Shown here piece by piece: positions 1 to 11,870 of a stretch of 64,000 nucleotides of DNA (position 1 is its first letter; each line of letters opens with the position of its first letter). The notes under the pieces are model-generated. The model was given only the letters and a program-made list of their open reading frames with translations. It ran no database searches and was not told the DNA's origin. This stretch comes from Varroa destructor (lineage: Eukaryota > Arthropoda > Arachnida > Mesostigmata > Varroidae): contig NW_019211454.1 of the NCBI RefSeq assembly GCF_002443255.2, positions 36,553,877-36,617,876 of the forward strand, in the 5' to 3' direction. Both the position numbers and the translations under genes were made by a program.

Positions 1-1560
1 TACACAGTATCGTATCAAATAACATGACGTTATTCTGCCTATCTCCTTGGCTAATACTGCTTTTTTAACTGGCACTGCCAAAGAATAATTTAATATATAA
101 ACAGAAAATTCACAGGTTATAAATATCACCTCATAGATAAAGATGATGCTAAGCCTTTTTCGGCCATTAGGCTGTGCTATCTCGCTATGCCGCATACTCA
201 TTTGGAATATATTTGTATATGGGCAACCTTTCATTGCGGAGAAAGCTTTATGAGATGGATGGCAGCAACGGCCGCTCTGGTCCTCTTGTGATGCCCCTAT
301 AGGAAGTGTTTAATACCGAAATTACAGCCCTTATAATACTTCAACTAGCTATCATTCGTATTTGTGGGCCAGTGCCAAGACGTGTGTGTGTCTATGTGCA
401 CTAGCCAAGAAAATAAGCAGATCGACTAACTACCTACTTCGTCGCGACCGTTGTCGTCATATAGATGTACTCTCAAGAGCTGTCTATTATTGTTGAATAA
501 GGGTTGTTATAAAAACAAAAACCTGGTGACCCAGTAATAGGGACAATGCTGCCCTTTGCCCTACGTTGAAGTTAAAGGACATTCCTGGCCCCGTTACATG
601 GTGCAAGTGCACCGATTTTCATAGCTTTCTTAATCCCGGCTAGAGTGCACTTTAACAGATCAAGATAATTTAGAGTCCCTATGATGAACTCATCTCGGAC
701 AACGCTTGTCTGTCGTTAGGAAGCGACGGCGACAGACGCTCCCTGTATTTAAAAACGCTAACCAGCGTTGTCGGTATTAGCCATAGAGGCGAGAAAAGAA
801 TTATCTTGCATAGTAGAAGAAAGGATAGAAAGAGATTAAAAGGACACCGTTATCTTTAAGAGGTATGAAGCGTACTCAACTATGTGATTGATAGTGCTAT
901 TAAGTCTGCATATAGGAAAAAATATACACTGAACGTTTTTGAAACACATTCTATTATTATTATTTGATGTGCTTTTCTGATGTTTTTTCAGATCGTAGTG
1001 CTTCGGTAGTAAATTATCTGTTTACTCAAATCTGTTAAACGATCAATTTTCGCAGCCTTATTAGCGCTATTGGTCTACCAAAGTTCGCCGCTGACAGGAA
1101 ACATATTTTGCTACGTTCGAAAAAAACACTTTCACGTACGAGGTAAAGCGGGACGATTGCTGGCTCTTTCCTATTTCAACAAAGGACATTTTACGCCGCG
1201 CAATGGGCAACGTTATTAGGTGATATCCATGCCACCGTTGCGTTACGTCGATGGCGTGGATCTAAACAGTAGTTTGTCAAGATGGTAAAGGCTGTACTAT
1301 CACCAAGATTGAAATGTCAACGAAGAGTACTTCGATACATTTTAGCTTCCGGTGAAGTGTTGTTGATCTTATTTAAAATTAATTGCAATATAATAATATG
1401 TGAAAATAGTATATGAAACTCGACTATGGAACAGCCGTTGGTGATTTGCAGCGTACGTCCGCATAGGTCACTTCCAATTGAGTTTTTTTTTTTGTTCTAT
1501 CGTATGCCCGATTGTGTCGACAGTACGAAAGAAGTATGTTGACTACAATTAAGGCCGTCG

Positions 1561-1607
1561 TCTGTATGCATATGTGTATGTGCATGTCACATACACATAT
1601 GGTACAG
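1561..1607. repeat. Hairpin-forming inverted repeat
   Basis: CATATGTGTATGTG (1569-1582) and its exact complement CACATACACATATG (1588-1601) are separated by five bases. The pairing resumes outside a one- or two-base bulge with TCTGTA against TACAGA, giving about 20 paired bases in 47. The alternating purine-pyrimidine content is also simple-repeat-like. Confidence 0.85.
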
Positions 1608-1682
1608 ATGATACATGGTACACGCGAAAAGGATACAGCGTATATTTCAAGGGCAGACGTTTAAATTCGAAATATACCTTAA

Positions 1683-1703
1683 ATATATATATATATATAT
1701 ATA
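1683..1703. repeat. (AT)n microsatellite
   Basis: About ten uninterrupted AT units. Confidence 0.95.
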
Positions 1704-4700
1704 ACGATACATCAACTAATAAAGCTCGTTAACAATGTAGGCCATTAGAAGAAATACACTCGTAGTTTAGCGATGGACTTAGGCAGAAAACTCAACAGTA
1801 AATCAAGCCACCAACCGCCTTGCTGCACGTAGCAATAAAAACAAATTCGTAACGATCTTACAAACATCTAGAACTGGCGTTCGTTCATTGGTAGACTTTA
1901 TCTCTTTCGCCAATTATAATAACTGTATAGTGATCCCATGAGCACTGTGTCATCACACAATGTATGGCGGCAATAAAAACAATCGAAAGCGGTGCTAAGC
2001 AAGCAAACTAAAGACTTTTGTATCGAAGCGGTCATGTCATGGTGGTGCTCCAGCGTATCCAACATATACACACGCTGGCATATAATAAAATAATAACTGT
2101 TATACCTACATAGATGATAAGTTTTATGCAAGAACATACTGCCGATGAGGACAGCAGCTGATGCGCTCGTTAGATAATGGCGCTCTTTCGTTTGTCTGCT
2201 TTTCTCTGCCGCCCAGTGCGTCTCGGTGGGCTAATATGGCTTTTCTGCCACTGGTTATGTCGTTGTTGCAGTGCTGTGATAGTTGCGTGGTAATTTGTTA
2301 AGGCGCATATAACGCTTCCATAGGGAATTTGCAGTATAACACTCTTAGCGCTTGCACCGAGCCACCACCTCCCAGACTCCACGGAGTCACAGGAAACGCA
2401 ACCTAGAGGAATGAGAATAGACGGCAAGGCAACCAAGAGGTTAGCGAGCTGTTTGTGACGCACCAAAGTGGAGGGCATTTAAAGATAAATACACCTGCAA
2501 ACAAAAAACCCTACAAAAAATTGGACATGTAAAAACAAATGAATTGGCTGGAACAAACGCTCGTTTTGACTCTTCCCTAGGACCCTCAGGTCTCTTCCAT
2601 CGTGATTAGTCTGAAAGGATTGTTTACATTTAAAGCTCATTATTTTACTGCATCCGAGCGAACTGTCAAATTGGGGCGTTATTTGACAATAACAATACTA
2701 AGCAAAAATCCTGCGCCCCAGAAAATAGTTTGCGTTGGGTGTTTATGAATATTAAAGATCTTCCCTCCGAAGGAAAAATGCTATTCTAGAACCTCACTTG
2801 CTATTAGGTCATCCTATCTCACCCATATCGCCACAGGTGACCAAAACAAATATGATACTAAACTGAAGATTTTCACAAACCGTCAACAAATCCGTCTACT
2901 GAGACAACGTATCCGGTCTCATTATGTTAAACGATCTAAGACGTAACACTTGCTTCCCTTGCGGTACGCGGTAGACAGAAAGCAAAAGGCAGTTTCACAA
3001 AAAGCAAAGAATAAAATGCAACTCTTATAAACTTTACAGTTTCCTTTCTATTTCTGCTATCTTTGCATAGACTAATTAGAGTTTAAAAAAGAAAACTACA
3101 AATACATACATTCTCCGCAATCTTTGGCTGTGGTTTTTCGTGTTCACATCGATATATTTAATATACGGTCTCTCTATTATAATAACGGTTTTCGACTAAA
3201 TAATCATACTTTTCCCCTTCATCCGAGTTGTTCGTACATTAAAACAAAATTGAGCGACTTCAACAGTCGGATCGCAATAACCTTCGCCTGGAGATATCTA
3301 AATCGATACTTCGCCGCAGGACATTTGTCTCTAGATGCATGTAAGTAAGTACCCTCATTCCCGTTCATCGAACGGACGACATCAGAGTTCGTAGGGTGAA
3401 ATCATAAGGAAAGATTGTATAATATATTAGAGTCACTTTAGTGTACATTTCACACTTGATTAGTCGAAAAGGTCTTTTCTAAAAAGCTGGCTCAGTGAAA
3501 AACTATCAACTATTCGAATGAGGCCATGTAGCACATTGTACGAGCTATATTTTCAAACAGCTATAATAGATGAAAATAATTTTTTATAGCACTTAATATA
3601 GCTAAAACAGAATGATCACGAGTCAAAAAGCACTGCTAGCAGTAAACGTTATTACTACAAAAAGGATTTTCATGAATGATAAACCTAGCCAGCTGAAGTG
3701 ATATGTCCAACTAATCGGGGTTAATAGGGAGAAAGCATATATTCGATTCCTTTACCTCATTTCAATGATCGTCCTCAGTTTCGATGGAAACGTAGAAATT
3801 TTCAGTTATTGGCTGATAAATCAGTTCATATTAGATTTAACTTTGCAAATACTTCGTCCGAAACAGTGCCACGTTCTACGTGTCAAGATGCCGAGATAGT
3901 TCAAGCGAGAAGATACTTCAAGCGCCGAAGCACTCAAACACTCAGAAATCAATGACGATCAAAAATGAATGCTACTTAAACTCGACCAATAGGAAAAGTC
4001 ACCTTTCAACACATTGCTACATCATCGAGCAAAAGAAAAGTACCCCAACTCATTGTGCAGGCGATCTTGTCATAGCTCGCAACTTAGAGCTCTTCGACTT
4101 GAAAGTAATCTAGGACCTAGGACTAGGAAAGTAATCGATCTTGAAATACGGCTCGTAAATTCGACCTTGCTAAATATTGCTCCAAACAAATAGTGACTAT
4201 GACTTACACTTATGCTAGTACATGCAGATTTAACCAAACATTATTAATATCATACGCAAACAAATCGTACATCTTGGTACCGCCTAACATCACGAAGCCT
4301 GCAGTGACATATAACGAATAGTCTTCTATTTGAATTTTATTCACTTTGGCGTTTTTCTCTCTGATTCAGAACAACCGATCGGTGAGTAATCAGTAATACT
4401 TTTATCTTTCGGGTTCCTTGGATCTCTTTTTCGTTCGTTCTCTTTTCTTCAGTCTTCTTTTTTATCGCGCAGTGCCTCTTGTTTCAAATTCAGACAAAAG
4501 CAATAAGCCGCCTACGACAGCCGGCCACGGGTCTGTAAAGTAAGTTTCTTGAAGTTAGTATCGGTGCACATACACTAGACATCGTTGTTGTCAGCGTAAT
4601 ACAACGTTTAGCAGAGGAAAAGCATTGCTAGTAGTAGTATCCGGCTTCTGGCCTGGTGTTCGTCAGTCTGTCCGTCCGTTCACGCATCAAATCATAATTC

Positions 4701-5080
4701 GTGGCTACAGAGATAGACCTCAAACAATACTCAGAGGAACAGACATCATAGGTACACTCTGTTTTACTTGCTGACCACTCGAGCTAGCTAGGCGCTTTGT
4801 GTTTCGTGCCCTTTAACAGCGGAAACAAGAACCGGAAGTGCAATGTCAGAAACCACGTACCTATACATAGACAGACACAGTTAGTTTACGACTTATACAG
4901 CCACACAACAAGCACCGCCACAGAACGCAAAGGCCTTCCTACTTTTTGGCCAGACCGAAATTTGCGCTGACCACTAACTTCACTTCTACTAGCACCGCTA
5001 TCGCAACTATTAATCAGCGCAACAATAGAAGGAACTGTTGAATGCTGCCGGCGCACTGACAAAAGAGGATATTTACTCGC

Positions 5081-5110
5081 CGAATGATAACCAGTTTAGG
5101 TTATCATTCG
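5081..5110. repeat. Perfect 12-bp inverted repeat
   Basis: CGAATGATAACC (5081-5092) and GGTTATCATTCG (5099-5110) pair perfectly around a 6-base loop. Partial pairing continues outward (ATATTT near 5070 against AAATAT near 5116), so the imperfect hairpin may span about 50 bases. Confidence 0.85.
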
Positions 5111-5700
5111 CTGAACAAATATTATTTGCGTGAAATGTCTGATTTATAAACGTGGAGTGGAGCAAGCTATAAAGGGCTATAGACCTTAATTCGAGGGTGA
5201 ATTTAAGACTGTTTAATGGAAAACCATTGTGAGATACATAAAGCTAGAGGTATAGATGGGTAACGTGGCTTGACTAACCTAATTCAAAGCGGTAAGTCTG
5301 GTTGTGTTTATAAAAGGTGTTCTTCACCGTCAAGCAATTTACGAGTCTCAGACAAGTTTCAGGATGGGCCGCGCCTATAATTCGCTATGGACTTTTCGCA
5401 AATAAACAGAAGGACCATTGCATTGTCAAGCTTTGAGCATATCGTATTAGCTTTCCAAAATCTTGCACACATGTGAAACTACCCGATTTAAACAATGTAA
5501 TTTCTGCTATGCTAATTGTTCGATAAGCCTGTTTTACCGCAATTCTATAGCAATTATTAAGTTATTCTTTTCTATCACTGATGGTGATCATCATTTCTTT
5601 TTGGCAATATCACTAGAATGCTAGATCACTTTAATAGACTGAAAGAAAATTTTGAAACTTGGTCTAGTATGTGTACGTAGCTAGCTGTTCCGTATTTTCT

Positions 5701-5731
5701 TTCCATAGCATCAGAACGTTATGCTATGGAA
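5701..5731. repeat. 11-bp inverted repeat with 9-base loop
   Basis: TTCCATAGCAT (5701-5711) and ATGCTATGGAA (5721-5731) are exact reverse complements. No gene lies nearby. Confidence 0.8.
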
Positions 5732-7161
5732 CTTATTGCATTCGTTCAAGCCTTCTTTTCGAGCCTTCTTTAGCAGTAGGGAGCTAATGAACCTTATTTA
5801 CATGAAAATCTAGAGGAAACGTTCCGATGGTAGGGCGTTTGTCAAGACCATATCAGCTAATGACTTCTGGCGTGTCGAGCTTCTCCGCTGTTCGTACCGG
5901 CTTAACACGGCTGAACGCTGCATCAAAGTCACCACACTAAACACCGTTTCTATTGTTGAATTTTAAATAGAAGGATAAAGGTAATCATCAATTGATTTAC
6001 ATTAATTAGTCATTACATTGTAACGGTGAAAAGACTGATTACTGGTAAACGTATCGCAAGTAAGATCATGTTTGTACGAATATGCGGAACTGATAGCATC
6101 CAACTTAGTCTAATTCATGACTATCAAGTATAGTTATCGTTATTAATAATATTTTTGTATTGGCATATTTAATAACGTTTGGTGTGTTTACGGCATAGAA
6201 ATGTGTAGAAAATGAGATTGAACCGCATCGCACTACTTCGCTAATCTGACCGTGGAAAAACAACTTCAAGTGAAGGTTAAAGGACTCTTAATGAACTTTT
6301 GCATTAGCTCATCAACGCTGATAATCAGACTACCTGGGAGTCGATCAGACCGTCAAAACAAGAAGATGGGTGTTAGTTCAAATGAACGTACACAACGACG
6401 TCCAATCTGACAATACGCTCCCTGCAACGGTCGCAAGTTTTTGCGTGGCTGAAGCTTACCAGACCGTTTTGGTAGGCACTTTTCCCTGTACGCTTTCGAG
6501 TCATAACCAGACGCCCACATATTTTTTTTTTTTTTGTTTTCACAAAACCGCGCTCAAGGATTATTATTAATGGGTCAATTTCTTGTCTCCTGTTTGTCGT
6601 CATTGGGCATTTTGACTCTCCGTGTCGAATTTTCATTGTCAATGTTACTTCATGAACCGAAAAGAGGCTCTTTCTGTTTTACAAACTTCGACCAAATACC
6701 ATAATGGATGCATACCTAATCCTTGTATGAAATGACCTTTGAGAAGAGTTTTCAAATTGCGGATGCTTCCAGCGTCACGACCCATCGTCTAATACGCGTA
6801 TGTGCCTGTATGTATCACAATTATCGCTGTGCCTACTTTCTTTATTCACGGGTAGCCGCCCCATTAGTGCAAACAGCGTGATCAATCCAGTCTTCAATCA
6901 ATATGATTCTGAACCTATTCTAATAGAAGGTGTAAGATGCTCTTTGCATGCGGTCACATTCGTGGGTCTTTTTGACGCGCTTTACCGAATAAAGGTAACT
7001 ATCTGAATTTATCGAAACTATATATCGACAGGCCTGCACCTGCATACCGACCGGTATCGTCGCAAATGGATCTCAGAGCATCGTATTTGAATCCAGCAGC
7101 ACCGAAAATAGAGCGCTCAATAAAGCATTGAGTGACAACACGTATCTTGTAAATCTGTATA

Positions 7162-7181
7162 ATATATATATATATATATAT
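7162..7181. repeat. (AT)n microsatellite
   Basis: About ten AT units, ending in TTACG. Confidence 0.95.
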
Positions 7182-9215
7182 TACGTGAGACGATTTATTG
7201 GGAATGTGGATAGTTATAATTCGCAGAAAGCAGTGCTGGTATACGGATTCAGTATAATCAAAGCTTTGTTTATTGCATCCGTCACTGTGGTTGTCTCCAC
7301 TAACATTGAAAGCGAATGACTCACGTAGTAATTAGAAAAGCTGACCTTAATAGTTCGCGTCTATTTACTATCCAGACGTCGAAAGTGGCAACGATTTGTT
7401 TCGTCCACCAATGTTCCGGCACAAAATAAGAGTGGTAGCATCTGCATTTGATGAACGTGTGCGCCTGTCACCGATAGCAGCAATCGGCGTAGGGCATTCA
7501 GCGCCTCTATATGTATGAATGGTTTCTGCATAGGGGGCGATCGCATCTAGGTAAGCCTAGTACCGCGAAATTTTAATCTAACCCTAACCCAAAATGTAAG
7601 GCAGCTCTGACATACAAAAATTAGCAGCAGCTAGTTGTGTCTACGGTGAACCTGGACTCTCCTTTATAACAAATTTCGAAGAATATCTAACACTCTTTTC
7701 TCATGGCAATGACACGAATAAGTAGGTTACCGTATGAATGTTCCAAAAGTCTAAAATGAGCCGTGCAGATACGCTATTGTACACTAAAGAAAAGCTATTA
7801 AAAATACCGAAATCATTGAGCATTATAAACTTTTTCGAGTTTTCTTTCTATTATAATAAGTAGACACCGGTTGTTTTTTGTCACCATCAAGGTCACATAC
7901 TAATCCTCTAGCAGTAATCTAATTTAAACTTGAATTCATCGTGTAACATAAGTATTTTCATTACGTACTTTCCATATAGTCAAATCATTGCTCAACGTTG
8001 TTCACGTTAGATTGGTAACTAAGCGAAACGTGCAAGTTCCGCCTCGTAGAGTCATTTATAGCAGTCTTGTGTACTTTAACAAGTACGCATTTACCTCACT
8101 TTCAAACGTAAAAGTTCCCGTAAATTATTTGGGCATATAGCGACTATTTGGGCCAACCACCAGTAGTGGTATTGTTACCTTGATAATATATTTAAAAACG
8201 CTTATTAAATAACGGATTAACGATTTTTCCTCAACAAAAATACATGCGGCCCTCTATGGTTGGTCTTCTGAATCACGCTTGATAACTATTGGTTATGATC
8301 TCTCACCGGCCTTATTATGTCAAAAATGAGTGCAATAGCGTACTGTAAGACGCTCACTATGCACTTCGTCCTCAGTGAATAAGCGAAACCCTTGTGTGCA
8401 CCTTTAATTCCCTCATTTGTTTATTACGTGCTATAACCTGTCGCGTCATACAGCTGTGATCGACCGTAACAAGTTAATGCAAGAAGGAAACGCTGAAAAA
8501 CGACGAAAAACTCACGCATCACGAGAAAAGGAATTGTACAGCGAAATTTCATTACCCTATCCCGTGAATACATGGAAGGGCGTCCGAAGAAAATACTTGC
8601 AGAAAATTACTACATCAGAGGTCAATTAGGCCATGTGAGCGGCTTCAGTTTTCAGACCGGTAAAGGTTTAGGATTGCTCCATCCGTGATTTAGGATAGCT
8701 GAAGTAACCAAAAAAGGAGGTCAACAAATCATTTCGATGCGTGGGTAGTCAGTCATTTACCTCACTCAATCATTATGTCGATTTTACTTTTGATAAGAGA
8801 TCCTAATTGACTAATGCCTTTTATCTCGAGCTAACCATATGGGAGGATTTGTTGCAGCAACGGTCCAATAGGTTAGAATTTTATAATCATTTTGCTCAAG
8901 AAAATCTTGGCATAATGGTAACTCCATAGTAGTTTCGTAGTGTACATTTTGAAATCTTTTCGAGGCAAGCTGCTTCGGACGCACGAGGGTTAGCTGGTTT
9001 AAATAGCATGAATATTGCTCAATTAGGATTTTGTCGTATTTAATAATTAGCCGTTCATATTAATAGATCTCACTCAGTCCTTTTGCCTTATCAATTCTCT
9101 CTTCCACGGTGAAGGTTTTATGGTAGGTGCGTTATAAATTCCTAGGTAATTTATACATACTATTCCCACTTGTCAGAAGAGTACACGCTAGAAAACCACT
9201 CTGCCCTTTCTCGCT

Positions 9216-9444
9216 GTGCCGTTAATTCAAAGGAACGTCGTCCATGTACCAATGAGTTTGTTTGCTTACCCTGCTGAAATATCCCTTCCTTGTACCGCTA
9301 GAAAAGACATAGGCTCAGTCATAAAGCTGGATGAAGTCTATACCCAGATTAAGCAAATGCTGACGGCCCCCGCTCACGGAAAACCTGTATACATGGGTTT
9401 GGCGAAAAGGAATCAATGTGTGATGTTATTAGTTTTCCTTCTAC
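9216..9444 (+). CDS. Possible internal exon, unknown product
   Basis: An open frame of at least 76 codons runs up to a textbook donor (CTAC|GTGAGT at 9445). The strip is GC-richer than its flanks and the peptide has ordinary composition, for example DIGSVIKLDEVYTQIKQML followed by APAHGKPVYMG. The upstream boundary is unclear: the sequence before it is pyrimidine-rich (CCCTTTCTCGCTG) but has no good CAG acceptor, and the only start in frame is GTG at 9216 or a later ATG at 9249. No partner exon was found. A chance ORF is the main alternative. Confidence 0.25.
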
Positions 9445-9724
9445 GTGAGTGGGCACGATTGCACTAGCATTAATTTGCCTCTAGAAAATCTCTTTTCTTC
9501 CATGTCCTAGAGCCATGCACCTCAACGAGTCCTAAATATTGAATTTTATACATGTATAGCAGATGTAACCTTAGATACCTCGAAGAACCATTAGCACCTT
9601 ATGTTAACATGTCACCGTATTTTGCCATACATTAGCATAGGCACTCTGTTAGTGCGTAACGCAAATAGGAGAAAGCATGCTTAGTTCGGAATTATTGTTA
9701 TTTACTATTATCAGGCCCATAGGC

Positions 9725-9830
9725 TCAACACTCGGTAGTGATACATGTCTTAGGAAGGGGCTTGAACCAGTGGCCTCGAGCTCCACAACCAGAGTTCTGG
9801 GCGTCTGAGTCGTGGCGGTAAAAAATCCGT
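9725..9830 (-). pseudogene. tRNA-like or tRNA-derived SINE fragment
   Basis: On the minus strand the sequence GGTTCAAGCCCC near 9758-9770 fits the RNA polymerase III B box (GGTTCRANNCC). The bases before it (CGCCCAGAACTCTGGTTGTG) resemble the anticodon arm and variable region of a tRNA-Leu, and those after it (TTCCTAAGACA) resemble an acceptor end. The T stem does not pair properly and no clear A box or D arm was found, so this is not a working tRNA. A decayed tRNA pseudogene or the head of a SINE is the best guess; chance similarity is possible. Confidence 0.35.
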
Positions 9831-9916
9831 GATGGCTTTCTGCTGTTTCTATCAATTTCCTGTTGTTCCTCTTGCATTTGATAGAATTTAAATTTGAACT
9901 CGCAAGCGCGCACCAA

Positions 9917-11407
9917 TTTTCGTTGATAGGTTGAACGACAACGCTTGACCCGCTTGCAGCCTTTATGAAGGATCTATTGAAATATGAAATGTCAAATTAT
10001 GAACATCCTTGTTCAAGATTTGCTTTTCCTCTATGACTGGCCGTAAAAGGCCAATGATGTCGCACTCGATAAACAAAACATACCCTAGAAGTTCCAATAA
10101 CACTATTCACCAGCATTATTTACCTGTCCCCATGATGTCCGGTTAATGTCGTTTACTTGATTAAAATAAATAGAGAAAAAACCTCCCATCTATTCATTAT
10201 TGTCCTTCAAATAGTCATAATGAAATACACGCTGTCGTTATACATTACCAAAAATAAATTTTATCAGGAACACACCTGCTCTACATTTTGATATTTTTTT
10301 TGGTGTTGGCAGTTGCGGGTTTGATAGAAATAGGAGCTGAGCATACAATAGTAACACTTTACTTCAACAAATTGAGTCACTCATATACATAATTCACGCT
10401 TCAACAGTATATTTGTAGATTTTATTTATTATTAGTTAATTGGCAAATAAATGTAATACATGATTATTCTGAAAATTATTGTTACTGCAAGGTGACATTG
10501 TTTCCAGTTTCAACTAAATAGCGTGTTTCCACGTTTCTATGGCGAAATGCGACTTATTGATTTCTTCAGTCTATTGCAAGGTAAGGCGATCGTAGGATTT
10601 TTAACAACTGCTTTACGCCAAACTTACGCATTATTTAGATCGTACCCTAAAAAAGACGCAGATCTCCCATTCTCGTCTTGTGATATATGATAAGTGTCTA
10701 CCATATAACAGCGGCAAGCATCGACCGTGACACATATTGCCGGGATCGGCTACATCGAAGTTTAATCTCAGTAACCACCTATACACAGAACTTGTTGAAG
10801 TTTGATTAGCCATCGACAGAAAATGGAATTGTGCGAAAAAGAAAAACCACTCACTGGTTTAGCGGCGGAAATTTTGGAAAGGATAAATATAGAACGAAAC
10901 CATTTTATTAGATACTATGATCAATGATTGTACTCCCTGAGCTACGTTACTATTTTACGCGAAAATAATAGATATTTATGTAATCTAACTTACTAAATGT
11001 CTCTTATGATAAGATCAAGAATTATATATATATATAAAGAAGTTTACAAAATGCTACCTTTATCAACGCTAACTCTCGCCAATATAGCAATTTTTACGTG
11101 AAGACAGTACAGGATAATTCTTTTTACGCGCATCTATATATATAAAACTTGTACGCCACTCTGTATACAGCCTTGCTGTGTTCAAGCGAATATTGTTGAC
11201 ACATATTGGTCAAATATGAAAAATAATTTGATATTTTTTGACCATGAGAGAAATGAAGAAGTACGTACTGCAATGGTGCTTAGAAATAAGTTGCTTCAAA
11301 AAACTTCCTAGTTGGCTATAACTTGGCTCGGGGTAAATTTTCTATAGCATTATTACCGTTACCGAGTTGCTGAGTTAGCAAGGAATTACAGTACGAAACT
11401 CGGATTT
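9917..11407. other. No gene seen
   Basis: AT-rich sequence with a (TA)n tract at 11023-11036 and a few TA-rich motifs. The one minus-strand frame of 60 codons at 10631-10813 is unconvincing. Confidence 0.7.
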
Positions 11408-11414
11408 AAATATA
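11408..11414 (+). promoter_or_regulatory. Possible TATA element
   Basis: AAATATA lies about 190 bases before the ATG of the 11598 ORF. A start site about 30 bases downstream would give a leader of about 155 bases. Such motifs are common in AT-rich DNA. Confidence 0.2.
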
Positions 11415-11597
11415 GCATAGTCTACATTTACGTCTCGATCGCTCGGTAACAGTAGAGCCGACACACACGCGAGCATCTGTCCGAACGCTTATTCAAACGT
11501 TCACCAGTTCAGCAGCGGGCCCGAAACCCGACCGTTAAATAGCACTGCTGGCTTGTAACTACAGTTCGATCGGCGAAAGAAAGAGGCATCTTCCAAA

Positions 11598-11870
11598 ATG
11601 TATTCTATCCTTGCTACGCAGGCCATTGTTTTTACCAGTGTGCTGCCTAGCATTAGCGGACTCGGTAGCCAAGCAAATTGGCGTGTGTCCGTGGTAAAGA
11701 ACACATCACGTGTTCTTTCTTACCGTTCTGCGCTGTCTTTCCTAGTTCAAGCTTATTCCGGCCCGGCTCGTCCTGGCCATAAAGTTATGGCATCTTTGTC
11801 CCGGCCAGCAGCCTCCGCGCTGATGAATTCAACAAATCAATCTGTAACTTTGTGGCGCACGATGTTTTAG
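11598..11870 (+). CDS. Hypothetical 90-residue protein
   Basis: This ORF starts with a true ATG in a good context (CCAAAATG) and ends at TAG. Residues 4-21 (ILATQAIVFTSVLPSISG) are hydrophobic enough to act as a signal sequence. The rest is rich in Ser, Arg, Ala and Val and matches nothing I know. The segment has much higher G+C than its surroundings, and a TATA-like element lies upstream. There is no AATAAA close behind it. A 9-bp perfect hairpin (11696-11704 with 11710-11718) lies inside it. Minus-strand frames of 67 and 72 codons overlap it, which weakens the case. Confidence 0.28.
   Translation: MYSILATQAIVFTSVLPSISGLGSQANWRVSVVKNTSRVLSYRSALSFLVQAYSGPARPGHKVMASLSRPAASALMNSTNQSVTLWRTMF

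Larger units (their letters stand above)
1..9215. other. Long region without a supportable gene
   Basis: Open frames here stay at or below about 100 codons, have no fitting splice pairs and often lack ATG. A slightly GC-richer strip at 4370-5060 contains consensus-like splice signals (GTGAGT at 4380, GTAAGT near 4540) and pyrimidine tracts, and could be an untranslated first exon or promoter, but I cannot show it. Also present are (AT)n at 1683-1703 and 7162-7181, a T run at 6532-6545 and the inverted repeats listed separately. Confidence 0.6.

Noticed and set aside
7578..7590. CTAACCCTAACCC, telomere-like
   Set aside because: Only two units, and no longer array around it.
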